Positions 34,397 through 45,305 of a stretch of DNA of 64,000 bases are shown piece after piece; position 1 is the stretch's first letter; every line of letters begins with the position of its first letter. The notes under the pieces were generated by a model, which was not told the DNA's origin, made no database searches, and saw nothing but the letters and a program-made list of their open reading frames with translations. The position numbers were made by a program, and so were the translations under genes. Source of the DNA: Henckelia pumila. Lineage: Eukaryota; Streptophyta; Magnoliopsida; Lamiales; Gesneriaceae. Location of the stretch: positions 153,341,753-153,405,752 of the forward strand of contig NC_133123.1 of assembly GCF_033568475.1 (NCBI RefSeq), in the 5' to 3' direction.

Positions 34397-35306
34397 TGAT
34401 GCAATCATGGATGGCTCACATGTTGATCAAGTGGCCAAGGATCCGTTGGAGTTGCCAGGAGAACCGGTTACGAGAGGCCGAACTCAGAAATTCAAGGAAG
34501 CACTTCAATCCTTGATGTTGAAGTCACAAGAGGGCGTTGGATTTCCTGATATTCAGTTTGGAGGATGTTATAATCTTATTGAGGTCAAAGGAATTCAAGA
34601 AAGTGAAGAAATTGAAGCCCAAGGTCGAAGCTATAGCGCGCCCGCGTCTGGAGATCGCGCACCCGCGCCTGTTATTTGTGAACCAACGGCGCGCCCGTGC
34701 CTTGTCCTGTGATTTTTGTGAACTCTCGGCGTGCCCGCGCCACACCCTAGCGCGCCCGCCCCGACGTATTTTATACACACCAAAGGTGTTTGTGTGTGTG
34801 TGAGATATTATGCTTATTTTGATATTTTATGCTATTTTTAAGTCTTTTATTCCTACTAGAAAACTTTTAGGAGATATTATTATATCTTTAGATATATTTT
34901 GCGATATCTTTCATTATTTTTGTAGTTGTATTATAAATACAACAAACATTGATTATTAAATAACAATTAAGATTTCAGATTTTATACATAAAATTCTCTC
35001 TAAAATTTTCTTTGAAGCTTTGTGCTTTGTTCAAAAATCAAACTTATCAAAGTTCATACTTTGTGGCGTTTGTCGATTGATTATCCTCGTGAGTTGTCAG
35101 AAACAGGTTTTCTGAAGGTCCCGTTGTGATTAATTGTTTTCTTCGTGATTGTTTGTTGCTAGTTTCAAGTAAACTAGAGGTGAATAATCCAAAACTTTTA
35201 ATTGTTTTCAAGATTGGGCAAATTTCTTGATTTTTTTTGCTATTGGATTGAGGGTACGATTTTAATATAGTCGTGTTTGTATTCCATACATTAAGAATTC
35301 ATATCA
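34397..35306 (+). repeat. 3' LTR of element B (910 bp), including the 3' end of pol
   Basis: TGATGCAATC to AATTCATATCA. It matches the 5' LTR except for point differences and a longer GC-rich array (34635-34765: ATAGCGCGCCCGCG, ATCGCGCACCCGCGCC, ACGGCGCGCCCGTGCC and similar). The pol frame extends about 315 bp into it and encodes [17 protein letters not shown], similar to the CR-type tail of CRM elements. TATAAATA is at 34932-34939. Confidence 0.92.
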
Positions 35307-35311
35307 TGCCT
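35307..35311. repeat. Target-site duplication of B, right copy
   Basis: TGCCT, matching 11500-11504. Confidence 0.93.
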
Positions 35312-35760
35312 CCCACTCAGCGCTAAGTTTATAGTCTACAGTCCGACTATGCAGAAGCAACCATCAAAGAGAGGCTGCCACCCATAGTAAGAATCATACG
35401 ACTTTACGTATGGGTTTTGATTTCCTTCGCCCTCAAGCTTGGCGTGATATTGACACGGTAAACTCTTTGGTCCAGCAATACTCGACATGAACTGATTAGT
35501 ATGGAAGGAGACTCCGAATCTAGGCTGAAGCTCATAGATGATGGAATACTGTGGAGTAGGCGTCAATGGCAAGAAACGATCTTCAATTGGTGTACATGTA
35601 AAGTCCATTGACGAGGTCAAATCTTTCACCTTGAATATTTCCTCCTCCTCCACTGTCACTTCTGGATCATCCTCACAAGAAGATTCCTCAGAAATTATTT
35701 TCTCATGATCTGGCTCAATTCCTGCTGCAGGATCACATGTGTAATGAACTGGGCTGGCCC
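35312..35760 (-). pseudogene. Element C interior, unidentified acidic reading frame fragment
   Basis: Minus-strand frame of about 140 residues, open from the SINE to the B insertion: an acidic stretch (SEESSCEDDPEVTVEEEEIF) followed by a segment rich in aromatic residues and proline. It lies downstream of the C gag fragment in element sense. I do not recognise the product. The adjoining non-coding C sequence at 10177-11499 was its continuation before B inserted. Confidence 0.45.
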
Positions 35761-35768
35761 AGTTCATT
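35743..35768. repeat. 26-bp near-perfect palindrome
   Basis: Arms AATGAACTGGGC and GCCCAGTTCATT with only two central bases between them. It lies at the 3' side of the SINE and may mark its insertion boundary. Confidence 0.85.
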
Positions 35769-35890
35769 CTTGCTTTCATGATCTTCTCCCCCCTGGTGAG
35801 GAGTTTTTGCCCTCCCCAGGATTCGAACCTTGCACTCCAGGTCATAAATGTAGTGTTCCCTTAATCCTGGTACCATTGAGCTAGCTAGCC
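35769..35890 (-). mobile_element. tRNA-derived SINE
   Basis: The minus strand has a tRNA-like head: A-box-like TAGCTCAATGGT (35872-35883) and, about 43 bp on, B-box GGTTCGAATCC (35819-35829), in GTGCAAGGTTCGAATCCTGG context. Spacing suits an RNA polymerase III internal promoter. It cannot be a tRNA gene because no acceptor or anticodon arms pair around it. Exact ends and the duplication are unclear; the 3' end is probably near the palindrome at 35743-35768. Confidence 0.68.
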
Positions 35891-35900
35891 CATACATATA

Positions 35901-38890
35901 TGTATAAACATTATATGCGGAAATTTTTTTTTTTAAATAACTAAGAATAATACTATACATATATGCCCATACATATATGTATAAACATTAAAAATACTGC
36001 TAATAAATAAAATTCTTTAAAATAAAAACTTAAATAAATAATAATATTAAACCACTGAAAATCTCTCGTCGTGCTAAATAAAAATAATAAAATTAATTCG
36101 TTCAACCACTGAAAACTGAAAATACGAAACATGTTTTATAAAATCTCAAAGGTACTCAAACATGCAAGACTCAATGCGACAGTCACGGGGCCACTGCCAT
36201 GCTTGCTCATACATTCTCGCCACCGGTAGGAGCTACAAACGAATCATCACACTCACCTGCACCATATAAGCGTAGTGAGCCTAGGGGCTCAACATGTCTA
36301 ATCCTTTATAACAAGGGTTAAAAATAATGCATCACATAATCATACTAATACATATAATATCATGAGTATGCATGCATGCTCTTAAAAATGTGCACTGTAA
36401 ACTTTTGCATACCATATCTTATAACGTAACATCCATCATACTAATCATATAATCCATACGTAAATAGAGCATGACTTAATCATAAGTAACTGTGAAGGTT
36501 ATATCCGTATATGTGGCTCGTAAACATGAGCGACTGATCAGTCTGAGAACCATCGTATATGGCGGTGGATAAATCCACCTCTATGCTGGTAGTAAACTAC
36601 CTCTGTGTCAGTGGTAAAACCACTTCTATGCCGGTAGTAGAACTACCTCTGTGCTGGTGGTAAACCACCTCTGTGCCGCCACATAACTTCAATTTCCATA
36701 AAAATATTTTTCATGCTCGATTCATAGACTTAAACACATCATAAAAAAAATTTCATATATGCAGCACTTAAAATATGTTCGTAATATATATTTAATTAAT
36801 TTTCATAATAAATATACTTATACTTAAAATATAAACTGCATGCATAAAATAATTAAATATATATTCCGGACTTAGTTATTTTTTTCATGGGTTGGTCCAG
36901 ACTGCTGGTCACTCACTCTAAGCCCATTAAACTTAAATAAAAGCCCAATAATCATATCTTAGCCCAAATAACTTGATTAACTTAACTGGGACTAAATAAA
37001 AATATTTAAGCACATTAACTTAATTAAACCCAATAAAATTCTAGACCAGCCCAAAAATCCACTGACTGGCCCAAAAATATTCAAAGGCTCCCAAGCCCAT
37101 AAAAATCATTGGGCTAACTTAAATAAATTATTTAAGGCCCAAATAAAATTATTTGGAGGCCCAAATAATTTTCTAACTAATTTTAAAGCCCAAAAATCAA
37201 TTAAAACATTAATTACTTAAAAATTAAAATACCCGAGCCCGGCCCACCTAACCCGGACCCGGACCCAACTGACCCGACCCACTACACTACTGACCCGACT
37301 CGGAAAACAACCAAAACCCATAACCCGATTCCCCCTTTCTTTCCCTCGGCTCGACCATGAGCAGCAGGCTTTACAGCCTGTTTCCGGACATCTCCGGCCA
37401 CCCAATGGCCGGCGATCCACCATCACTGGCTAGCACACTTCGAGACCTTTCCAAAAAGCTAAGAACCAACCCAAACCATGCATCGTAGGTGGAGAACGAA
37501 CCCAAACACCAAGCATCATCTGTACTCGCACGCGCAGGTGAGCGACTCGGCCAAAACCAATCGTTCTCCCTACTCCGACCATATTTGTCCCTCAAACCAC
37601 TTCTCACTTATAGCCAACATCTATAGGTTTCTATCAAGACAAAATTCAGCCCAAACTGTGGCCTGAGTAGTCCAAACGAAGCCTCGCATTAAGGCTGATC
37701 CCAGCTTGCGCTCAGACAGGAGCAGCGACTGTATTTTTTATCGTGCCGCTTGCTCCGACCACCAATGACCGTGAGAAAAATTTCAAAAACTTAGCCAACA
37801 TCTAAGGGTTCCAATGAAACCGATCTTACATCAAACCATAGCCTAAGGAAGGAGAACGAGCCTCTCTTCCACAGAACCCTTGAACTGCGTGATCTGATGC
37901 AATATAAAGTAAAACTCACATTTCAAGCTTGTTCCACCTTAAAATTCTAACCCAGATCGATCCTAAGGACACTAATACACGTCTATAATCATCCGTGAGC
38001 AGCCGGATCCATTCCCTTTCATAAAAACGTGGCCATGCATATGAAAATCAAGCAAACAAGATAGTTATACGGGTTCTAGCCATATATCTTCATGAACAAA
38101 AAAAAACAGAAACACAACCATGTGATCGGACATAAACAGGTTATATAGCTTATATGGTGTTAAAGGAAGGAATTAAACATGCCTTTGATTTAAATCGAAG
38201 CTTCCACGTGTACGGCTCCGGGACGATGAATCTACGAAAAACTCTAAATTTTCTTGAAGAAATCGGCTATGGAGGTTGTTTGCTTCTGTTGAAATGTGAG
38301 GAAGGAGGTGGAGGAAAGGGGTTGTCGGCTGAGTGGGGTTAGGGTAGGGTAGGATAGGTTTAGTTTTAAAATTTTATAAATAGGATTAAATTAGGATAAA
38401 AACTAATTTGAGATAATATCATACCTAAATAAATATTTAAAAACTCAATAATAACTTATTAATCTGATAATAAACCAAAAATTCCGAAATAATAATTTAG
38501 AGGATTTTTAAAATTTAATAAAAGTCATTAAAATGGCTTATTTTGGCTAAAAATCAACCCTTAAATAAATATATAAATAAACACAAAAATTTTCTTGACA
38601 AAATACTTTAAAATATTATTTTAAGGCTCATAAGACTCATAAAATATTTTTGGCTAAAAAGATTGATATCTCATCCGTCCACGGTCCCGTCTACGCGCTC
38701 AAAATAATAAATTCCTTAAAAGTCTAAAATTTCCATAATTATGGGTTAAATACTAAAATAATTTAAAACATGCACATAATACACATAATAACACATAAGT
38801 AATATTTAACTTATATTTCTAAAAATTTAAATAATTAATTTCCCTAATTATGCATGCGAATTTACGTATAAAAATTTTCGGGTGTTACAA
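35901..38890 (-). repeat. LTR F, probably a solo LTR (~3.0 kb)
   Basis: The right end is clear: the minus strand starts TGTAACACCCGAAAATTTTTATACG, a start shared by many plant gypsy LTRs. The left boundary is placed at TGTATAAACATTATATGC (35901); the string CCCATACATATATGTATAAACATTA recurs at 35967-35991, so it could be shifted. No primer site or polypurine tract lies beside it and C gag sequence resumes directly at 38891, so it is best read as a solo LTR in C. It contains a CCCGGACCCGGACCC-type low-complexity stretch (about 37230-37290) and a five-hairpin array. No convincing coding region is seen. No clean 5-bp duplication could be matched. Confidence 0.62.
36560..36678. repeat. Five-hairpin array in LTR F
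   Basis: Five short inverted repeats at 22-24-bp spacing: 36564-36579 GGTGGATAAATCCACC, 36588-36601 GGTAGTAAACTACC, 36610-36624 AGTGGTAAAACCACT, 36633-36647 GGTAGTAGAACTACC and 36656-36669 GGTGGTAAACCACC, joined by CTCTGTGC/CTATGC linkers. Arm bases vary between units but always stay complementary. An outer pair, TGGCGG (36560-36565, overlapping the first hairpin) and CCGCCA (36677-36682), encloses the whole array. Confidence 0.92.
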
Positions 38891-39440
38891 CATGCCCATG
38901 ATAACTGATCAGCATAAATTGCTGCAGTCTCTTGGAGAATCTCAGAAGATGGTTCTATAAAGAGCGCAAGTTGTTCATCCAGATGACTCAAAAAGTTGAT
39001 ACGGCTTTCTAAGAATTTATTTGTCTCTGCCTGCTGTCGCACAATGTTCTCCAACTGAGCCACATAATCTTCAGAAGGTTGGTTCACAAAATTTGTGGAG
39101 TTGAATTTGGAGGATATTGGTGACTTCAACCCTGCAGTGAAGGATCACAATGTCAATGGTAGTCGAAATCTGTCATATCATTTAACAAGTGCATCGCACT
39201 GTCGTAATCTCTGTTGAACAAGTGACTGCCAGTGGCCAAAGCTCCATAATCTACCCAACATCTTGTTGGCTCATCCAAACCACCATAAAAAATTTGAACT
39301 AGAGTGTAGTTCGAAAAATCATGACATCGAAACCTGTTAGCCAAATAATTGAATCTTCCCCAAGCAGCATAGAAAGGCTCCAAGTATTGTTGGCCAAACC
39401 TTGTGAACACCTGTCGATGATCCATCTCCAAGTAACTCAC
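38848..39440 (-). pseudogene. Element C gag fragment (Tat/Athila-like), broken
   Basis: Minus-strand frame 39440-39153 has the retrotransposon gag core typical of Tat/Athila-type elements (FYAAWGRFNYLANRF, LVQIFYGGLDEPTR, ALATGSHLF and MHLLNDM). A second frame (39129 leftwards) carries an EDYVAQLENIVRQQAETN coiled-coil-like segment and is cut by LTR F at 38891. No zinc knuckle, protease or pol follows, so C is non-autonomous or heavily deleted. Confidence 0.8.
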
Positions 39441-39540
39441 AAGAAAGAAACAATAAAATTAAAAATAAATAATAAATAAATAACAATAATAAAATATCTA
39501 GTCTCAAGCAAATAATCTATCCTAATATTAACTAAACAGT

Positions 39541-39557
39541 CCCCGGCAACGGCGCCA
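39541..39557 (-). other. Primer binding site of element C (tRNA-Asp)
   Basis: The plus strand reads CCCCGGCAACGGCGCCA, identical in form to the 3' end of plant tRNA-Asp; its complement TGGCGCCGTTGCCGGGG is the standard Tat/Athila-type primer site. Confidence 0.9.
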
Positions 39558-39563
39558 AAAACT

Positions 39564-40878
39564 TGACCGGCTAAATCGGTGTGATATAAATCTACTAGCA
39601 AGCGCACCAGGTCAAGCAATAGTAAAGTGGACTGAGAGTCCAAGTATCGATCTTATAGGGACTGCAGTCAATTCTCAAAAATTAATTATTTAGCTTAATC
39701 TAGACAAAATCATAAAAAGTAATTTGATTTAAATAAAATAAGAATTTAAAATAAAAACTGGTTAAGAAATAATAAAATATCTGAAGATAAAATTAATTAA
39801 AACGAGACAACAAAGACGCACGTAGGTACCGAACAAATCATGTAACAAGTAGTCGATTCAGGACTCAGATTTAATCTTAAATTACGGGAATTCTCCTAAC
39901 TTGTTCAAAGGACTATTTCTAAAACAATCAAACCTATTCAAATATTGACGAACTAATCTTTCGTAATTCTAATCAAATTTGAATGCATTAAATATTTGTG
40001 AAAATTCACTTTACACATAAACCGCACACTGAAACCGAATTCTATTTCTAGTCGGTTTTACAATATAATGATTATCAAAGTGATCGAAATCAATACCTCC
40101 TCTGTCGACTTGGAATCGATTAACATGCAAGCAAACGGTTGATCAGACTATTCACAAGACAAATATAAATCTGACAATCAATAAAATAAAATCAACTCTG
40201 AAAAATCCCGAACAAACATCCAAGTTTTCTACATAAATTTGTTCGACCCAATCACGCCGTCTTGGTTGAATAAAAACTACTCAATAATTGAAAACAATAA
40301 TTAAAAATAAAAATAAGAAGAAGAAAAGAAAAGAGAAATCTTCTCTCCCAAGCCTGTAGCCGCCTCCCTCTGTGTTGTCTGCGTTCTGGAACTTCGGAAC
40401 CCTAAAAAATATGATATATCTTTTATTTATATGGTTCGAAACTCATACCAATTAATTTCCTTCCAATACAAGGACTTTTCGGAAAAGATTGACGCCAGAA
40501 CTCGCTCGCGCGCGCGGAGAACAAAAAAACAGACTTCTGGAACTCTGACTCGTGTGCAAGCGACGATTTTGAAAAATTCATATCTCAGGTTTTAGCCGTC
40601 GGATCGAGCTGAAATTTTGACAGCCGCTTCAAAACATCTTGAACTTCATTCTGAACGGTGAAGCTTAGATTTAGATTCTTCTAAAATTAAACTTGAATTT
40701 TTGAACAAAGCTGCTCCGTAATTCACTTTTCAAATTTTCATTTTCCTACAAAATCAACCGGGAGAGTGAAATACACACACATGCACTAAAACACATAAAA
40801 ATACATAAAAATAATATGAATGCACATAAAATAGACATAAACCTATCACAAACTAATGCATACAAAATGCGCTCATCA
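39564..40878 (-). repeat. 5' LTR of element C (1315 bp)
   Basis: Plus-strand ends TGACCGGCTAAATCGG and GCTCATCA (minus: TGATGAGCGC...GGTCA). A TATAAATA box on the minus strand is at 40424-40431, with a shortened CG-alternating block upstream of it (40503-40518). The five bases outside it are CTGGG. Confidence 0.88.
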
Positions 40879-42864
40879 CTGGGCTCATTATCCATTGCCT
40901 CGTTCATTCAAAAAGAACGCCACGGCTAATCAAGTCCAAAATTATACCTAAAGAATCCCAAATATTCCCAAAATCTCCGGACATGCTTCTGATTATATCC
41001 CTCGCTAAGATTGTGCAATAATTCAAGACTGGGGCAGCTTACCACGATAACCCACTTGGACAACCATCAAGGCTTTGCGGTATAGGCCACGCTTCCCTTA
41101 TGCCTCAAATAGTCCGGTACAATCCTTAGCATCTGATATAATCCAACACTGAGGAAAAATCTCATCGCTGGAAAATACTCTCCTCCAATTCAATGTCCCA
41201 AACAATCTACAACCTCATCTCCTTGATAGTCCTATCACAAGAGAATCCAATCACCTACTAGATCCACTAGTCTAGCAGTATCTCATAGGTCAAAACCTAT
41301 CTGCTCAGAGTACCCACTTGTCAAGAAAATCCTTCCAAGACTGGTTCTCATAGCAGAACATTCAACTAATATCTCTGACAAAGATCCAGACGATATCGAA
41401 TCATTGATATCTAGCCTGATACCTAATCCAAGGTCATACCTCGTCGTGACTGTTACCAAAACACTAGACTGAGTAGCCTTCCCATCGCCATCTCCTGAAG
41501 CACGAAGGTTCTCAGGTAACCTCTGAAGTACAAGGACTCCCAGACTAACACTGGCATAGGGTCGCGTCCCATCACATCTAATCATGGTCATAGTCCACAA
41601 CTCTTGGCATATACTGGACCTGGAATCTTGATTGAAAACACATCATCACAAGTCTCAACCTAACGAAGGTCAGACAACCTACTGTTCTAAGGAAACAACC
41701 TAGAACAAAACCCAATGTCCTAAACCAAACAATATTCCTATGCCTCTAGATGAGTCCACTCATCGCTGGCACTATCTTAGCCCACTGACTAACTAGGTCA
41801 ATCCTAGGAAAATCCTAGACTAACCACAAGTCACACAGTTACAATCGGCCCACTCAATTCCCATGAGTTACCACAATTGAACACTAATCAACTAGACCCA
41901 TGCTAGCCTTAGCAGAATCATGCAATCATCCACGAATTTCTGAAATAACAATACACATATCATTTTTTCAAATTATGTACATTTCTTTATTACAATCCCA
42001 AGTAATATATACAGTATTCAAAATACAATGAAAGTGTACAACCAACTTGAAATGATACAACCAAAGTATGATGATTCATTACAACTGAAATACTGTTTAA
42101 AACTACAACAATACAGTATTTAAAATCATCGTACTAGTCTTCGTTTCTTGAGCATGAAGCTTCTCATTGACATATGCATCTATGCAAGCGTAATCCTGCC
42201 TAGTATCTCTCGGCATCTCGTACTGCCATGACTTCTGGAGAAATAACTCTAGCTCGCTAACCAGCTATGCTCTGCATCAGTGCCTGTCAGTCGACCTCTT
42301 CTGCTCACGATCTACCGTCAACATTCTTCTTGTATATATATCATGATTTTGAACATGAAGTTTTCCGTGTGCCTATTGAAAGCATCGATACAAGCATACC
42401 GGTAAAACCATGCTCTGCATGAGTTTAATGACCTTACATTCATAACCAGTCATGCCTTAATCGCTCTGGCATTCCCTGGTGAAGGTCTATATGACAATCT
42501 CTCCAACTACGACTGGAGAATCTTCAGAGTAGTGTCATCATGGTAATGACTGTACAGATGCAAACATCAAGTTAGTCCCCACCAATCGTCTGCCACTGCC
42601 TCTGGCATCCGTTACTCGATTCAAAGCTAGGATCCATATGAGTAGCAGTCTTGAAAACTCGGACACAATCCATCGCTCCTGTCCGTACTTGCTGGAATCC
42701 CATAAGCCAAATCTTTAGAAATCCTGCCGATGATGATAGTCTTTGGGCAACCTAATCGCCGCATCATCGCTTCTTACATGGTCTCATCAATCCTACAAGG
42801 ATAACCCAAAAAGTCTCAATACTATTTTCCAAGTCTCTTGCATGCATGCTCCAATATCAATAAA
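40879..42864 (-). other. Decayed interior of element E1
   Basis: About 2 kb between the C LTR and the E1 LTR, on the internal side of E1. A minus-strand frame at 41600-41283 is open for 105 codons but resembles nothing I recognise. A degenerate primer site (plus CTCCAATATCA, where CTCTGATACCA is expected) lies at about 42850-42860. Nothing else is identifiable. Confidence 0.5.
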
Positions 42865-43929
42865 TATAGCGATCCAACCCGGATCTACTACCTAATCAAA
42901 GTTATAGCATAATTAAGCATGCATTTAAAATAAATCGTTGCGGAAGACTTAAATAAAAACTGGCCGGCAGAAATACAATAGGTAAAATAAACCAATATAC
43001 AAACCAATCGAATTACAAATAATCATAAGGGTAAAGACCTACAGATAATTATGTTGTCTTCACTGGTCATTGGCTGCTCCAAGCTTCTGGTGCTCAATCC
43101 TGCACCTACGCCTGCCCCGTCGAATGGGGTGTCCAGACATACAGAAAATACTGAACGTGAGCTCTAAGCTCAATACATAAGCAATGATATATATAATATA
43201 TGCAGCACATAAGTGTGTTTAAAACCAGGGTAAAATAGTATACTCAGGGGCGCCAGGAATATACAGGGCTGTGCCGGATAGCTAGTCTGCGGTGCCGCTC
43301 TTATATTCCCCTATCAACTATAGCGTCTACTCCACCGTCGTGGTCGCTCCTAGTGATAGCAAAACCAGGGGCTGAGTCTCCCCAGACATGAATCCATAAG
43401 GAGTAACTCATCACCGATGGAAACTGTCATGACTCACATCATATGCAGTCTACCGTAAAAACATGCATGTGCTAAAATTCGTAAAACATATAAAACACGT
43501 AGCACATACTCATGCAACACATATAATATATATCATGCTGGTCATCTCAGTCAGTACTTACGTACCTTACTACAGGCAGTCCTAGTAGTCCCACTCTAGG
43601 TTCCAAGCCTATCATCAGCTCTACAGTGCAAATACCCATGCATCATTCATTAAGCTCTAAAGGCCTTAACTAAGCTATTGCGTACTCCTAAATAATTTAA
43701 GGAGACCATAGTTATACATGTGTCCGTCGTCAGCCCGCTGATGGTGACTATCCCGAAACTAGGGGCACACCCAAGCACTGCTCCGCTACTATGTTAGACA
43801 CTGTCTGACTATGCTAAAATATATTCCCAACTCCAACTCTAAAATAAGAGTACCCAAAGCCCTAAAATAGAGCCACGTGGGCAAAGGAGAGGAATTCGAA
43901 ATTCACACAAATGAGGAGCTCGGACCTCA

Positions 43930-43937
43930 TATTTATA
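43930..43937 (-). promoter_or_regulatory. TATA box of E1 LTR
   Basis: The minus strand reads CTATAAATATGAGG, only 7 bp from the first unit of the palindrome array. Confidence 0.6.
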
Positions 43938-43944
43938 GAACATG

Positions 43945-44284
43945 TTCGGACCATCCGATCATGCCTTCGGAGCGTCCGATCTGCTTCGGACCATCCGATC
44001 GCCTCATCGGATCGTCCGATCTCCCCCACGCGTCAATCCAAACGCATGCAACCATGCACCTGTCCCAAACACTGTTAGGATGGTCCGACCTCGTCCTTCG
44101 GATAGTCCGAACTCAATATTACGTCATCCGTGACATCAGCCATCCGATGATATGAAGACACATGTCCCTGCTCAAGTTTGGATCGTCCGAACTTGGCTTT
44201 GGAGCGTCCGAATTGCTCGTATCCTTCGATCCTTGGCTCCGTTCACAGTTCGGATCCTCCGAACATGGTTTGGATCATCCGATC
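43945..44284. repeat. TCGGAnnnTCCGA array in E1 LTR (~10 units)
   Basis: Repeated 14-16-bp near-palindromes such as TTCGGACCATCCGATC (43945, 43985), ATCGGATCGTCCGATC (44006), TTCGGATAGTCCGAAC (44097) and TTCGGATCCTCCGAAC (44249). Inner bases vary and several units have lost one arm base (TTGGATCGTCCGAAC). On the minus strand the array lies immediately upstream of the TATA box. Confidence 0.9.
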
Positions 44285-44437
44285 CTTCGGAACTTTTGGC
44301 ATAATTCGAGTGTTCTGGATCCACTTCTGGACTCTGTTAGTTCATCAGGAATTTCTTTAATCGTGTTTTAATTAATCTAAATATTATTACACGATTAATT
44401 ACTCATTAATCGTTAATTTCGGATACGGGTCACTACA

Positions 44438-44742
44438 CTTATCGTTTGGCGCTATTGTCATATCTTTCCAGTATACATGATGGTTTTCATGTGTCGTTAC
44501 ATCAACAGTACATATCTGATGAATCACATATTATTCAGCCTACTGATGTACAGCTAGAGCCAGATCTGTCGTATATTGAACGACCACTCTGTATCCTTGA
44601 CAGGAAAGAGAAAGTGCTTCGAAATAAGACTATACCATTTGTGATGGTACAGTGGCAGCGCAGAGACGTAGAAGAAGCAACTTGGGAAACTGAAAGCCGT
44701 ATGCAAGCAGAATATCCTGAGTTGTTTGCTTTGTATTTTTGA
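44438..44742 (+). pseudogene. Element E2: integrase C-terminus with chromodomain-like tail
   Basis: Reading frame open from the E1 junction to TGA at 44740, encoding the end of Ty3/gypsy pol. It contains LSSIHDGFHVSLHQQYISD (normally LP-x-SxIHxVFHVS), then a linker, then VQWQRRDVEEATWETESRM and YPELF, the chromodomain-like end found in Tekay/Galadriel-type chromoviruses. Everything upstream (reverse transcriptase, most of integrase) is replaced by E1, so this is a remnant. Chromodomains of this kind steer integration to particular chromatin; that role is family knowledge and is not shown here. Confidence 0.88.
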
Positions 44743-44850
44743 ATTACCATGTATCAGTGTAATTACAAGTTTGTTGTAATAAAACATGGTTTTCTGTTTC
44801 ATGTTGTTATCTTAATTTGTCTTTAGATTTTATTGCGCGGACGAAATATC

Positions 44851-44865
44851 TAAAGGTGGGAAGAA
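44851..44865 (+). other. Polypurine tract of element E2
   Basis: AAAGGTGGGAAGAA immediately before the LTR start TGTAGTAACTC, preceded by GCGGACGAAATATC, the usual end of gypsy interiors. Confidence 0.85.
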
Positions 44866-44991
44866 TGTAGTAACTCATATTCTATTTTAAGATAATAATA
44901 TGTTAAACATAATTAAGGGTTAGGAATTAACCAATTCAAGGACTTAATTGGACTTCAAAGACAAGAATTTGACTTCCAAAGTTTTGGCAGG

Positions 44992-45290
44992 ATCGGACGG
45001 TCCGAATCCAGTTCGAACGATCCGAACTATGCAAATCAAGAGCTCCGAACATGAGCCTATTGACTTTGGAGTTAAGACAAGATCGGACGATCCGAACTCT
45101 TGTTCGTATGGTCCGAACTCCTTCAGCCAACAATTCACGATGACTAAGCCTTGAGTTTTGACAAGCGTCGGACATAGAGCAGTTTCGACGGTTCGAACTG
45201 ACTTCGGACGCTCCAAACTTGGCGTGTCACACATGCAAGCATGGAGCTGGATTGGACGCTCCGAATCCGATTTCGGAGGCTCCGAATGTG
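44992..45290. repeat. TCGGACnnTCCGA array in E2 LTR (~8 units)
   Basis: Units include ATCGGACGGTCCGAAT (44992), TTCGAACGATCCGAAC (45012), ATCGGACGATCCGAAC (45082), TTCGTATGGTCCGAAC (45104), CTTCGGACGCTCC (45203) and TTTCGGAGGCTCCGAAT (45271). The array ends about 17 bp upstream of TATAAATA. Confidence 0.88.
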
Positions 45291-45305
45291 GCCGAGTTTG
45301 GGGGC

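Larger units (their letters stand above)
42865..44437 (-). repeat. 5' LTR of element E1 (~1573 bp)
   Basis: Right end GGGTCACTACA (minus start TGTAGTGACCC). The left end TATAGCGATCCAACCC is taken as a mutated TGTAGCGATCC next to the decayed primer site. A TATAAATA box on the minus strand lies at 43930-43937. Its counterpart LTR is not in the window. Confidence 0.75.

Noticed and set aside
35819..35883. A tRNA gene
   Set aside because: A- and B-box motifs are present, but acceptor and anticodon stems do not pair, and the body continues into SINE sequence.
36560..36678. Regularly spaced hairpins resembling a CRISPR array
   Set aside because: The window is a plant nuclear sequence, spacers are only 6-9 bp and are themselves alike, and no cas genes exist. 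It is an LTR repeat array.
43877..44371. Overlapping open frames in E1
   Set aside because: They translate the TCGGAnnnTCCGA repeat array in several frames; openness is a by-product of the repeat composition.
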